DNA from: DATBVX01 sp963810775
GTDB lineage: Bacteria > Pseudomonadota > Gammaproteobacteria > Steroidobacterales > Steroidobacteraceae
NCBI GenBank assembly: GCA_963810775.1
Contig: CAWEOT010000006.1
Location: 186,001 to 250,000 of the forward strand
Direction of reading: 5' to 3'
Length of the DNA: 64,000 nt
The number at the start of each line of letters is the position of its first letter. The first letter of the stretch is position 1. The notes beneath the pieces are model-generated. The model saw only the letters and a program-made list of their open reading frames with translations, was not told the origin of the DNA and made no database searches. The position numbers and the translations under genes were made by a program. Positions 9,064 through 17,739 of the stretch are shown piece after piece.

Positions 9064-9199
9064 GCAGCGGACTCCAGATTGGCTGCCGCTGTTCGACCGG
9101 CGGTTGGAAGGATGGTTCACGCCCATGGCGGCGCGCAGTCTAGCAAACGGCGGAGGCGAAAAATAAGTTTAGTGCCCGGCCGCGATGGACGAGGAAGGC

Positions 9200-10156
9200 T
9201 CAGCCGCGCGGGTGATGCTGCGTATGCAGCTCTTTCATGCGCTCGCGTGCCACGTGGGTATAGATCTGAGTGGTGGAAAGGTCGCTGTGACCGAGCAACA
9301 TCTGCACCACGCGCAGGTCTGCACCATGGTTCAGCAGGTGAGTCGCGAACGCATGACGCAGCGTGTGTGGTGACAGTTCCTTCTGAACGCCGGCCTTGCG
9401 TGCGTAGCGCTTGATGATGTGCCAGAAGGCCTGGCGCGTCATCTTGTCGCCGCGACGCGTGGGGAACATGAAGTCCGTCTGGCGCTCGAGCAGGATCTCG
9501 GCACGCGGGCCCTGAACGAACTGTTGCAACCAGCGCACGGCTTCTTCGCCGAGCGGGATCAGTCGCTCACGATTGCCCTTGCCGACGATCCGCAGCACAC
9601 CCTGGTTCAGGTTCACCTGGTTGTGCTTCAGGTTGACGAGTTCGGAGACCCTGAGCCCGGTGGCATAGAGCACTTCGAGCATGGTGCGATCGCGGTGCCC
9701 GAGCGGATCGGTCACTACCGGCGCCATCAGCAACGACTCGACTTCATCTTCCGTCAGCGACTTCGGCAGCGAGCGCCCGATCTTGGGCATCGCGATTTGC
9801 GCGGTCGGATCCTCGCGGATCATTCCCTCGCGTGCCAGGTAACGGAAGAAGCGGCGGAAGCTCGAGAGCTGCCGCGCGGTTGAACGCGGACGGGCGCCGG
9901 CTTCCACGCGCCAGGCAATGAAGCCCAGCAGGTCGTTGCGCGCCGTCTTGATGATCGGAATGTCTTTCTGCTCGAGCCAGCGATTGAGCGCCGTGAGGTC
10001 GGCACGGTAGGCAGCCAGCGTGTTGGGCGAGAGTCCACGCTCCATCCAGACAGCTTCGAGGAAACGGTTAACGACCGGATCCGGCTCGTCTGCCGTCCTT
10101 TGCGTCTGCTGCGACGCAGACTTCAGGTCTACCGTTTTCTTGACTGCTGAATTCAT
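9200..10156 (-). CDS. xerD: site-specific tyrosine recombinase XerD
   Basis: With ATG 10156 the protein has 318 residues. The N-terminal SAM-like DNA-binding domain (about 25-110, with MERGLSPNTLAAYRADL) is followed by the catalytic domain. It shows R in ATGLRVSEL, K in VGKGNRERLIPLG, HxxR in HTLRHAFATHLL, then H in LGHSDLSTTQIYTHV with the nucleophilic tyrosine. Length and motifs match housekeeping XerD, which with XerC resolves chromosome dimers at dif. Its place next to dsbC matches the common XerD-DsbC neighbourhood in Gammaproteobacteria and argues against a mobile-element integrase. Confidence 0.93.
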   Translation of the reverse strand: MNSAVKKTVDLKSASQQTQRTADEPDPVVNRFLEAVWMERGLSPNTLAAYRADLTALNRWLEQKDIPIIKTARNDLLGFIAWRVEAGARPRSTARQLSSFRRFFRYLAREGMIREDPTAQIAMPKIGRSLPKSLTEDEVESLLMAPVVTDPLGHRDRTMLEVLYATGLRVSELVNLKHNQVNLNQGVLRIVGKGNRERLIPLGEEAVRWLQQFVQGPRAEILLERQTDFMFPTRRGDKMTRQAFWHIIKRYARKAGVQKELSPHTLRHAFATHLLNHGADLRVVQMLLGHSDLSTTQIYTHVARERMKELHTQHHPRG

Positions 10157-10372
10157 GCCTGCCGGACGTGTCCTTGCGGTTGAATGCAGGCGTGTGGATA
10201 TGCAAGCGCCTGCGCCATCACGCAAAATGCCGGAGCAGTATGCGGACGGGGTACCCCCCTAGGCGTGATTACATTCACAGAATGCGGCCTCCATTAACAT
10301 AAAGAGAAGCAGTTCACACCCCTCCTACCGCTACCTGTGTCGCAGACAGCGTTTCCCGGGAGCTGAACCATT

Positions 10373-11143
10373 GTGCTGATGAAGCTTCTCAAATGGCCGG
10401 TGCGTGTAACCTACGGCGTCTATTGCTGGACGGTGTTCGTGCTCTTTGCGCTGCTCGCGCTCATCGCGATGGTGCCAATGCCGGGCCTTGAACAGCGGCG
10501 CCGCATCGCACGCTTTACGGCTCAAGCGGTCTTTGCTGCCTGGGGCGTAAAGCTGAGAATTCTCGGCGCTGAGCGCCTGCCCCCGGAACGCTGCATCGTG
10601 GTGGCAAATCACGCGAGCTACCTGGACGGGCTGGTCCTCACAGCCACGTTGCCGCCACGCTTCGCGTTCGTCATCAAGAAGGAAATGGACCGGGTGCCGC
10701 TCGCGAGCCTGCTGTTGCGGCGGATCGGCTCGGCATTCGTCGACCGGCACAACCGTCACAAGGGTGCCATGGATGCCCGCCGGGTATTGAGACGGGCCAG
10801 CGGAGGACAGTCATTGGTGTTCTTTCCGGAGGGGACCTTCTCAACCCGGCCGGGGCTGCTGCGCTTTCATACCGGCGCGTTTGCCACCGCCGTGCGTGCA
10901 AACTGCGCAGTCACGCCCGTGGTGATCAGCGGCACGCGCATGGTACTGTCCTCCAGCAGCGTGATTCCGACGCCCGCGCGGATCACGATCGATGTCCTAC
11001 CGAGCCTGGTGCCGCAAACAGGTCAGCAGGACGCGGCGGCGCAGCTTCGCGATGCGGCACGACGTATCGTGCTCTTGCACCTGGGTGAACCTGACCTGGA
11101 AGCTGAGGAGGAGCTGCGCGCGCCTGCGCGCCAGCCGGCATAG
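10373..11143 (+). CDS. plsC: 1-acyl-sn-glycerol-3-phosphate acyltransferase
   Basis: A 256-residue PlsC-family protein. There is an N-terminal membrane helix (about residues 15-37), then the NHASYLDG motif (HX4D catalytic pair) and FFPEGTF, the phosphate-binding motif. It would add the second acyl chain to lysophosphatidate at the inner membrane. The GTG at 10373 lies 9 bases after CGGGAG; an ATG at 10379 two codons later is an alternative start. Transcribed divergently from xerD. The C-terminal extension (about 25 residues, acidic then Arg/Pro/Ala) is not part of the domain. Confidence 0.9.
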   Translation: MLMKLLKWPVRVTYGVYCWTVFVLFALLALIAMVPMPGLEQRRRIARFTAQAVFAAWGVKLRILGAERLPPERCIVVANHASYLDGLVLTATLPPRFAFVIKKEMDRVPLASLLLRRIGSAFVDRHNRHKGAMDARRVLRRASGGQSLVFFPEGTFSTRPGLLRFHTGAFATAVRANCAVTPVVISGTRMVLSSSSVIPTPARITIDVLPSLVPQTGQQDAAAQLRDAARRIVLLHLGEPDLEAEEELRAPARQPA

Positions 11144-11147
11144 TCGG

Positions 11148-14100
11148 CTAGACGTTGCGGCGGTACTGTCCGCCCACTTCGTAGAGTGCGCGCGAGATCT
11201 GGCCCAGCGAGCAGACCTTTACCGTCTCCATCAATTCCGCAAAAACGTTGCCGCGGCCCGCGGCAACCGCCTGCAGGCGCTCGAGCGCCTTGGCGCTTTC
11301 CTGGGCGTGACGGGATTGAAAGTCGCGCACGCCGGTGACCTGACCTTGTTTCTCTTCCTCAGTGGAGCGAATCAGCGCCGCGCCACGCACTTCTTCCACG
11401 GCATTGCCACTCGCGAGAAACGTATTGACGCCGATGAGCGGCAAGGAGCCGTCGTGCTTGCGTGATTCGTAGTAGAGACTCTCTTCCTGAATGCGTCCGC
11501 GCTGATACATCGTTTCCATTGCTCCCAGCACGCCACCGCGCTCGGCGATGCGATCGAACTCCTGGTAGACGGCCTCCTCGACCAGGTCGGTGAGTTGATC
11601 GACGAGGAAGGAGCCTTGCCACGGGTTCTGATTCTTGTTGAGCCCGAGCTCCCGGTTGATGATGAGCTGGATCGCGACGGCGCGTCGCACGCTTTCCTCG
11701 GTGGGCGTCGTCAGTGCCTCGTCGTAAGCATTCGTGTGCAGGCTGTTGCAGTTGTCAAACAGCGCGTACAGCGCCTGCAGTGTGGTGCGAATGTCGTTGA
11801 ACTGTATTTCACGCGCGTGCAGGCTCCGGCCGGACGTCTGGATGTGGTACTTGAGCATCTGGCTACGCGGCCCGGCCGAATACAGGTCGCGCATCGCGCG
11901 CGCCCAGATGCGCCGTGCCACGCGGCCGATCACCGCGTACTCCGGGTCCATGCCATTGGAAAAGAAGAACGACAGGTTCGGCGCGAAGTCGTCGATCTTC
12001 ATACCGCGGCTAAGGTAGTACTCAACGATCGTGAACCCATTGGCGAGCGTGAAGGCGAGCTGCGAGACTGGGTTCGCGCCGGCTTCGGCGATGTGATAGC
12101 CGGAGATCGACACCGAGTAGAAGTTGCGCACGCCGCGTTCGCTGAAATACGCCTGCACGTCGCCCATCATCCGCAGCGCGAACTCGGTCGAGAAAATGCA
12201 GGTGTTTTGCGCCTGGTCCTCCTTCAGGATGTCGGCCTGTACGGTGCCGCGCACCAGCGATAGCGCTTCGGCGCGGATCTTTTCGTACGTCTCGCGATCG
12301 AGTAGTTGATCCCCCGACACACCGAGGAGCGCTAGTCCCGAGCCGTCATGTCCTTCGGGCAGCTCGCCGCGGTAGCTCGGCAGTGCTCGCTCCTTGCCGA
12401 GCGCCGCGATCTTGCGCTGTGCTTCCGGCCAGCCACCACTCTCGCGCAGATATCGCTCGACGCGCTGATCGATGGCGGTATTCATGAACATCGCGAGGAT
12501 CATTGGCGCGGGTCCGTTGATCGTCATCGAAACGGAGGTGCTCGGCGCACACAGGTCGAAGCCCGAATACAGGCGCTTCATGTCGTCGAGCGTCGCGATC
12601 GACACGCCAGAATTGCCGGTGCGCCCGTAGACGTCCGGCCGCTCGTCGGGATCCTCGCCATAGAGCGTGGTCGAGTCGAACGCCGTGGACAGGCGCGTCG
12701 CATCGTGTCCACCTGCGAGGTAGTGAAAACGGCGGTTGGTGCGCTCCGGCGTGCCCTCGCCGGCAAACATGCGCGTCGGGTCTTCTTCTTCCCGGCGATA
12801 TGGATAAACGCCTGCCGTATACGGGTAAGCGCCTGGCAGATTCTCCTTCATCAGGAAGGTGAGCAGGTCACCCCAGTCGTGCAGCTTCGGTACCGCGATC
12901 TTCGGGATCTTCTGGTGGCTCAGCGTCTCGCTGTAGTTCTCGCCGGTAATCTCGCGCCCGCGGACCTGGTATCGATACTCCTCGTCGGTCGCGGCCTGGG
13001 CGCGCGCCGGCCAACGCTTCAGGAGCTCGACGCCTTCGGTGCCAACTTCCGCGAGCGCCTGGTTGTACGCGCGGCGCAATGCGGCTCGGGATGCATCACT
13101 CGCATCGTTGATGTCGGCATCCGTAAAAGGCTCCAGCGCCTTGGGAAGCGCCGCGTCGCGCAGTTCCTCAAGTGCTTCGCGCAGGCTCTGCGCACGACTC
13201 GCCGCACGCGCCCGACGTTCAATCGTCTCGCGTACCTTGCGCCCGTCTGCAGCGATCTCGGCGAGATAGCGCACCCGCTCTCCGGGAATCACCGGGTCGC
13301 GCCGCGGTAGCTCATCGATGTGATGACCGGCGAGTTTCCAGCTTTTGCCGCCCACGGCTTCGGCTTCGAGACGCTGGCAGAGCGCGGCGAACAGTCGGTT
13401 GACGCCCCCATCGTTGAACTGGCTGGCGATGGTGGGAAACACCGGCACTCCATCGTCAGCCACACGCTCCTTCGGATGATTGCGCCGCCACTGCTTGCGC
13501 ACATCGCGCAGCGCATCCTCGCCGCCGCGTTTTTCGAACTTGTTGATGACGATGAAATCAGCGAAGTCCAGCATGTCGATCTTTTCCAGCTGGCTCGGCG
13601 CGCCGTATTCGCTCGTCATCACGTACATGGAGACATCGGCCAGATCGACTATTTCACTGTCGCTCTGCCCGATACCGGCGGTCTCGACCACGATCAGATC
13701 AAAGCCCGCGAACTTGAGTAGCGCGATGGTGTCGGCCAGCACAGCGCTGGTGGCGAGATGTTGACGGCGGGTGGCGAGCGAGCGCATGAAAATACGTTCG
13801 TTGCTCAGGCTGTTCATGCGGATGCGATCGCCGAGCAGTGCACCGCCTGATCGGCGCCGCGTCGGATCCATGGCGACGACTGCGATCTGCCGATCCGGGA
13901 AGTGGCGCACGAACCGGTTGAGCAGCTCGTCGTTGAGCGAGCTCTTGCCCGCGCCTCCGGTGCCGGTGATGCCGATCACCGGCGCACGACGTTCGCTCTT
14001 GCCAATCGCACGCCGGATCGTCTCGAGCGAATGCCCCGCATCGCTCGAGCCCTCGAGAACCGAGATCGTCCTGGCGATCTGCTGATGATCGCGCGGACCG

Positions 14101-14585
14101 AACGGCCGGAATTCGTAGCGCGGCTTGGTATGGGCCCGCACCCGCCGGAACACGTCCTCGATCATGCCATCGAGGCCCAGCTGGCGGCCGTCTTCGGGGC
14201 TGTAGACCTTCTCGATGCCGTCGGCTTCGAGCGCGGCGATCTCATCGGGAGAGATGGTGCCGCCACCGCCCACCACCACACCGATGTGCTCGGCCTTGAG
14301 GTCGCGCAGCATGGCCACCATGTAACGAAAGTACTCGTTGTGCCCGCCCTGGTAGGAGCTGACGGCTATGCCGTCGGCATCTTCCTGAATCGCCGCGCGG
14401 ACAATGTCCGAAACGCTGCGGTTATGCCCAAGGTGGATCACCTCGGCGCCGTGCGCCTGCAGGATGCGGCGAATGATGTTGATGGCCGCGTCATGACCGT
14501 CGAATAGCGACGCGGCACTGACGAAACGCAGGGGCGCGCGCTCCGCAGCGCTGCTCTGCTCGAGCTCAGCAGCAGGAATACCCAT
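11148..14585 (-). CDS. icmF: IcmF-type fused acyl-CoA mutase with G-protein chaperone
   Basis: A 1,145-residue three-part protein. An N-terminal B12-binding domain (about 18-155; SLFDGHDAAINII, the DxH motif that ligates cobalt) is followed by a MeaB-like GTPase (about 200-440; P-loop GITGTGGAGKSSL) and the TIM-barrel mutase domain (about 545-1145). This order is that of isobutyryl-CoA mutase fused. The substrate loop reads TAGVYPYR with Tyr594 where described IcmF enzymes have Phe, while Gln793 (in DILKEDQAQNT) keeps the IcmF-type residue. It would interconvert isobutyryl- and butyryl-CoA or a close relative, using adenosylcobalamin. Divergent from the thiolase gene, among branched-chain acyl-CoA genes. 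Confidence 0.92.
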   Translation of the reverse strand: MGIPAAELEQSSAAERAPLRFVSAASLFDGHDAAINIIRRILQAHGAEVIHLGHNRSVSDIVRAAIQEDADGIAVSSYQGGHNEYFRYMVAMLRDLKAEHIGVVVGGGGTISPDEIAALEADGIEKVYSPEDGRQLGLDGMIEDVFRRVRAHTKPRYEFRPFGPRDHQQIARTISVLEGSSDAGHSLETIRRAIGKSERRAPVIGITGTGGAGKSSLNDELLNRFVRHFPDRQIAVVAMDPTRRRSGGALLGDRIRMNSLSNERIFMRSLATRRQHLATSAVLADTIALLKFAGFDLIVVETAGIGQSDSEIVDLADVSMYVMTSEYGAPSQLEKIDMLDFADFIVINKFEKRGGEDALRDVRKQWRRNHPKERVADDGVPVFPTIASQFNDGGVNRLFAALCQRLEAEAVGGKSWKLAGHHIDELPRRDPVIPGERVRYLAEIAADGRKVRETIERRARAASRAQSLREALEELRDAALPKALEPFTDADINDASDASRAALRRAYNQALAEVGTEGVELLKRWPARAQAATDEEYRYQVRGREITGENYSETLSHQKIPKIAVPKLHDWGDLLTFLMKENLPGAYPYTAGVYPYRREEEDPTRMFAGEGTPERTNRRFHYLAGGHDATRLSTAFDSTTLYGEDPDERPDVYGRTGNSGVSIATLDDMKRLYSGFDLCAPSTSVSMTINGPAPMILAMFMNTAIDQRVERYLRESGGWPEAQRKIAALGKERALPSYRGELPEGHDGSGLALLGVSGDQLLDRETYEKIRAEALSLVRGTVQADILKEDQAQNTCIFSTEFALRMMGDVQAYFSERGVRNFYSVSISGYHIAEAGANPVSQLAFTLANGFTIVEYYLSRGMKIDDFAPNLSFFFSNGMDPEYAVIGRVARRIWARAMRDLYSAGPRSQMLKYHIQTSGRSLHAREIQFNDIRTTLQALYALFDNCNSLHTNAYDEALTTPTEESVRRAVAIQLIINRELGLNKNQNPWQGSFLVDQLTDLVEEAVYQEFDRIAERGGVLGAMETMYQRGRIQEESLYYESRKHDGSLPLIGVNTFLASGNAVEEVRGAALIRSTEEEKQGQVTGVRDFQSRHAQESAKALERLQAVAAGRGNVFAELMETVKVCSLGQISRALYEVGGQYRRNV

Positions 14586-14674
14586 TGGAAATCAAGGCTT
14601 ACGCGCTGAGAAAGGGAGGTGAATTCTATCAGTCCGGACGCACAGGCGCACCCGCGGGTACTGTGCCGTGGGCC

Positions 14675-14680
14675 TATAAT
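14675..14680 (+). promoter_or_regulatory. candidate -10 box for the thiolase operon
   Basis: A perfect TATAAT at 14675-14680 lies in the 157-base divergent region between icmF and the thiolase gene, 62 bases before the thiolase start. The -35 position (about 14652) is a poor match. Confidence 0.35.
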
Positions 14681-14742
14681 TCGCGTCCGTATTCCCTCGA
14701 TGAGCGAACGAGTGGCGTCTCGACGAGGCGCCAGGAGAAATC

Positions 14743-15924
14743 GTGCAGAACTCACCCGTAGTCATTCTTGCCGCCCGCCGCACGCCGATCGGGGCGTTTC
14801 TGGGCGCATTCAGTTCCGTCAGCGCCACCGAACTCGGCAGCGTCGCGATCGGCGCGGCGCTCAAGGACTCGGGCTTGCAGCCGAGCGACGTACAGGAAGT
14901 CGTCATGGGCTGCGTGCTGCCCGCCAATCTCGGCCAGGCACCTGCCCGACAGGCGGCGCTGGGAGCCGGAATTCCGACCTCGGTCCCGACGACCACGATC
15001 AACAAGATGTGCGGCTCGGGAATGAAGGCGATCATGATGGCTGCCGACCAGATTCGCGCGGGCGATGTCGAAGTGGTCGTGGCTGGTGGCCTGGAATCGA
15101 TGTCGAACGCACCGTACCTGTTACCGAAGGCACGATCGGGTTATCGAATGGGTCATCAGGAAGTCATTGACCACATGTTTCGCGACGGTCTGCAGAGCCC
15201 CTTCGATGGCAAGCTGATGGGACACTTCGCCGATGCCACCGCGGCAAAGTATGGATTCTCGCGCGCACAACAGGACGCTTTCGCGACCGAGTCCGTGCGT
15301 CGCGCACTGCATGCTGTTCAAGCCGGCGACTTTGCCGCCGAGATCGCGGCTGTGACCGTAAAGGGTCGCAAAGGTGAAACGGTCGTGGACCGCGACGAGA
15401 CTCCATTCACCTGCGACATCGAGAAGATCCCGACGCTGAAGCCCGCTTTCAACAAGGACGGCACCGTGACCGCAGCAAGTTCCTCATCAATCTCGGATGG
15501 CGCAGCCGCGGTGGTGCTGATGAGCGAGGCCGCGGCGAAAGCGCGCGGGCTCAAGCCCCTGGCGCGTATCGTCGGTTACACGAGCCAGGCGCAGGCGCCC
15601 GAATGGTTTACGACTGCTCCAGGCGGCGCAATCCAGAAGCTGCTCGAACGCGTTGGCTGGAAACCCGGCCAGGTAGATCTGTACGAAATCAACGAAGCGT
15701 TCGCGTGCGTCACGATGGCCGCGATGCACGACGTGGATCTCGATCACGCACGGGTGAACGCGAATGGCGGTGCTTGCGCGCTGGGGCACCCGATCGGCGC
15801 CACCGGAGCGCGCATCACGGCAACCCTGCTTCATGCCCTGCGCAAGCGAGCCTTGAAGCGCGGCATCGCCTCTCTTTGCATTGGCGGCGGCGAAGCGACT
15901 GCGCTCGCCGTCGAAACCGTCTAG
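14743..15924 (+). CDS. acetyl-CoA C-acyltransferase (biosynthetic-type thiolase)
   Basis: A 393-residue thiolase that starts at GTG 14743, 7 bases after CAGGAG. The nucleophilic cysteine lies in NKMCGSGMKA (about residue 89), the histidine in GGACALGHPIGATGARI, and the second cysteine in SLCIGGGEAT. Length and motifs match acetoacetyl-CoA/2-methylacetoacetyl-CoA thiolases. With the LiuC-like hydratase 10 bases downstream and the HSD10-like dehydrogenase after it, cleavage of 2-methylacetoacetyl-CoA or acetoacetyl-CoA in isoleucine or leucine breakdown is the likely role. Confidence 0.92.
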   Translation: MQNSPVVILAARRTPIGAFLGAFSSVSATELGSVAIGAALKDSGLQPSDVQEVVMGCVLPANLGQAPARQAALGAGIPTSVPTTTINKMCGSGMKAIMMAADQIRAGDVEVVVAGGLESMSNAPYLLPKARSGYRMGHQEVIDHMFRDGLQSPFDGKLMGHFADATAAKYGFSRAQQDAFATESVRRALHAVQAGDFAAEIAAVTVKGRKGETVVDRDETPFTCDIEKIPTLKPAFNKDGTVTAASSSSISDGAAAVVLMSEAAAKARGLKPLARIVGYTSQAQAPEWFTTAPGGAIQKLLERVGWKPGQVDLYEINEAFACVTMAAMHDVDLDHARVNANGGACALGHPIGATGARITATLLHALRKRALKRGIASLCIGGGEATALAVETV

Positions 15925-15934
15925 GGCAGCGCGC

Positions 15935-16732
15935 GTGACAGCCCCGGTCCTGAGCTCGGTCGATGCGCGCGGTATCGCCACCCTCACGCTGAATCGCCCC
16001 GACAAGCACAACGCGCTCGATGCGGGAACAATCACAGTATTGGGCACGACGCTGAGTTCGTTGGAACGCGACGCAAATGTGCGCGTCGTTGTTTTGACTG
16101 GAGCCGGCCCGACCTTTTGCGCCGGCGCCGACATCGAGTCGATGCGCGCAGCGGCACGCGCCAGTCCATCGGAAAACCTGCAGGACGCGCTGCGACTCGG
16201 CGAAATGCTGACAACGTTGAGCGCCATGACGAAGCCGACCGTGGCACGGGTGAACGGCAACGTGTTCGGGGGCGGTGTGGGTCTCATCGCGTGCTGCGAT
16301 ATCGCGATCGCCAGCGCGGAAGCGCGTTTCACGCTGAGCGAGATACGGCTGGGAATCCTTCCCGCGATGATCTCACCGTTCGTGGTGGCAGCAATCGGGC
16401 CGCGTCAGGCGCGCCGCTACGTGCTGACCGGCGAGGCGATCAGTGCCGCCGATGCGCAGCGTATCGGCCTGGTTCACGAAACGGCACCCGGCGCTTCATT
16501 GGATCAGGCCGTCGAAAAAATCCTCGCAGCACTGCTGAAGGGCGGACCCGCTGCACAACTCGAAGCAAAAGAGTTGATTCGTGAAGTGTCGGCCGTCGGC
16601 CGGGCGCCGGATCGCGATGCGCGCCTCGTCACGGCGCAGAGACTGGCGCGACTGCGCGCGTCCGAGGAAGGGCAAGAGGGCTTGAGTGCGTTTCTGGAGA
16701 AACGGGTGGCACGCTGGGTGCGCGAGGAATGA
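15935..16732 (+). CDS. enoyl-CoA hydratase, methylglutaconyl-CoA hydratase (LiuC)-like
   Basis: A 265-residue crotonase-fold protein beginning at GTG 15935. The oxyanion-hole regions are VLTGAGPTFCAGADI and NGNVFGGGVGLIACCDIAIA. The segment LSEIRLGILPAMISPFVVAA is characteristic of LiuC-type 3-methylglutaconyl-CoA hydratases of leucine catabolism; the family knowledge is general and other short enoyl-CoA substrates remain possible. It lies 10 bases after the thiolase gene, so the two are probably co-transcribed. Carboxylase and isovaleryl-CoA dehydrogenase genes, which usually accompany LiuC, are absent from this window. Confidence 0.75.
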   Translation: MTAPVLSSVDARGIATLTLNRPDKHNALDAGTITVLGTTLSSLERDANVRVVVLTGAGPTFCAGADIESMRAAARASPSENLQDALRLGEMLTTLSAMTKPTVARVNGNVFGGGVGLIACCDIAIASAEARFTLSEIRLGILPAMISPFVVAAIGPRQARRYVLTGEAISAADAQRIGLVHETAPGASLDQAVEKILAALLKGGPAAQLEAKELIREVSAVGRAPDRDARLVTAQRLARLRASEEGQEGLSAFLEKRVARWVREE

Positions 16733-16959
16733 CGGGCGAGATGGGCATCCCTGCCCAGTCCATGTCCGATCCGTTGGCCGTCCCTGGTTCCAGGCATCCG
16801 TGCCGTGCAACATGGGTCCCTCATAGGTATAGCGAAAAAAACAGCCTGAGATTGTCACCCTCGACAGCAATTTTTGACGGATTGTCGGACTGAGCGGCAG
16901 AATTCAACATAATCAATGGCCTGCGCGGTCCAGCGCCGGCAGGGCATTCAGGGGTTGAG

Positions 16960-17727
16960 ATGAAGATCAAAGACGCTCGGGCCGTCATCACCGGCGGCGC
17001 ATCGGGACTCGGTCACGCAGTAGCGCAGCGCGTGATCGCGGAAGGCGGTAAGGCGGCGCTGCTCGATGTCCAGGATGCGACCGGCGCCGCGGCAGCGAAG
17101 GCGCTCGGGACCAATGCGACGTTCATTCGCTGCGATGTCACCTCCGAGTCGGACGTGAATGCCGCGGTCGCGAACGCGAAAGAGCGCATGGGCGCGCTGA
17201 ATCTGGTCGTGAACTGCGCGGGTGTGGTCGGTGCGGGTCGTGTCCTCGGACGCGAAGGGCCGATGGCAGGCGAGTTCTTTACGAAGGTCATCCACATCAA
17301 CCTGATCGGCACCTTCCTGGTCGACAAGGCCTGCGCATCGCTGATGCAGAACAACACAGCGAACGAGGATGGCGAACGTGGCCTCATCATCCATACCTCC
17401 TCAGTGGCTGCATTCGAGGGCCAGATCGGCCAGGCAGCCTATTCGGCGACCAAGGCAGGCGTCATGGGCATGACGTTGCCGATGGCGCGAGAGTTCGCCC
17501 GCATCGGTATCCGGGTCATGGCCATCGCGCCGGGAATCTTTCGCACCCCGATGGTGGCGGGGATGCCAGACGACGTACAGAAATCGCTCGCCGCCCAGAT
17601 CCCCTTCCCTTCGCGTCTCGGCAAGCCCGAGGAGTATGCGGATCTAGTCGTCAGTATCTTCCAGAACCCGATGTTGAACGGCGAGACCATCCGGCTCGAC
17701 GGCGCCATCCGTATGCAACCCAAGTAG
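16960..17727 (+). CDS. short-chain dehydrogenase, HSD10-like 3-hydroxyacyl-CoA dehydrogenase
   Basis: A 255-residue SDR. The NAD-binding motif TGGASGLG is near residues 11-18, the structural NCAGV near 86, serine in HTSSVAAFEG, and the catalytic YSATKAG near 162. The C-terminal pattern (AIAPGIFRTPM, then LNGETIRLDGAIRM) matches type 2 3-hydroxyacyl-CoA (2-methyl-3-hydroxybutyryl-CoA) dehydrogenases. It would make 2-methylacetoacetyl-CoA, the substrate of the nearby thiolase. About 230 bases separate it from the LiuC-like gene. That gap holds a small GGGCATCCCTGCCC hairpin and an AT-rich stretch near 16830-16920 that may contain its promoter. Confidence 0.85.
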   Translation: MKIKDARAVITGGASGLGHAVAQRVIAEGGKAALLDVQDATGAAAAKALGTNATFIRCDVTSESDVNAAVANAKERMGALNLVVNCAGVVGAGRVLGREGPMAGEFFTKVIHINLIGTFLVDKACASLMQNNTANEDGERGLIIHTSSVAAFEGQIGQAAYSATKAGVMGMTLPMAREFARIGIRVMAIAPGIFRTPMVAGMPDDVQKSLAAQIPFPSRLGKPEEYADLVVSIFQNPMLNGETIRLDGAIRMQPK

Positions 17728-17739
17728 AGGATCTCCTCA

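Noticed and set aside
9200..10156. Tyrosine recombinase considered as a mobile-element integrase next to the tRNA-Leu region.
   Set aside because: Its length, motifs and pairing with dsbC fit housekeeping XerD, and no attachment-site repeats or cargo genes were found.
12348..13310. A 320-codon plus-strand frame opposite icmF.
   Set aside because: It is fully contained in the mutase/GTPase gene and has no recognisable motifs.
16733..16959. Gap of about 230 bases before the HSD10-like gene, examined for a small gene or RNA.
   Set aside because: Only a short GGGCA-N4-TGCCC hairpin and an AT-rich stretch were seen; no open frame with a ribosome binding site or conserved structure.
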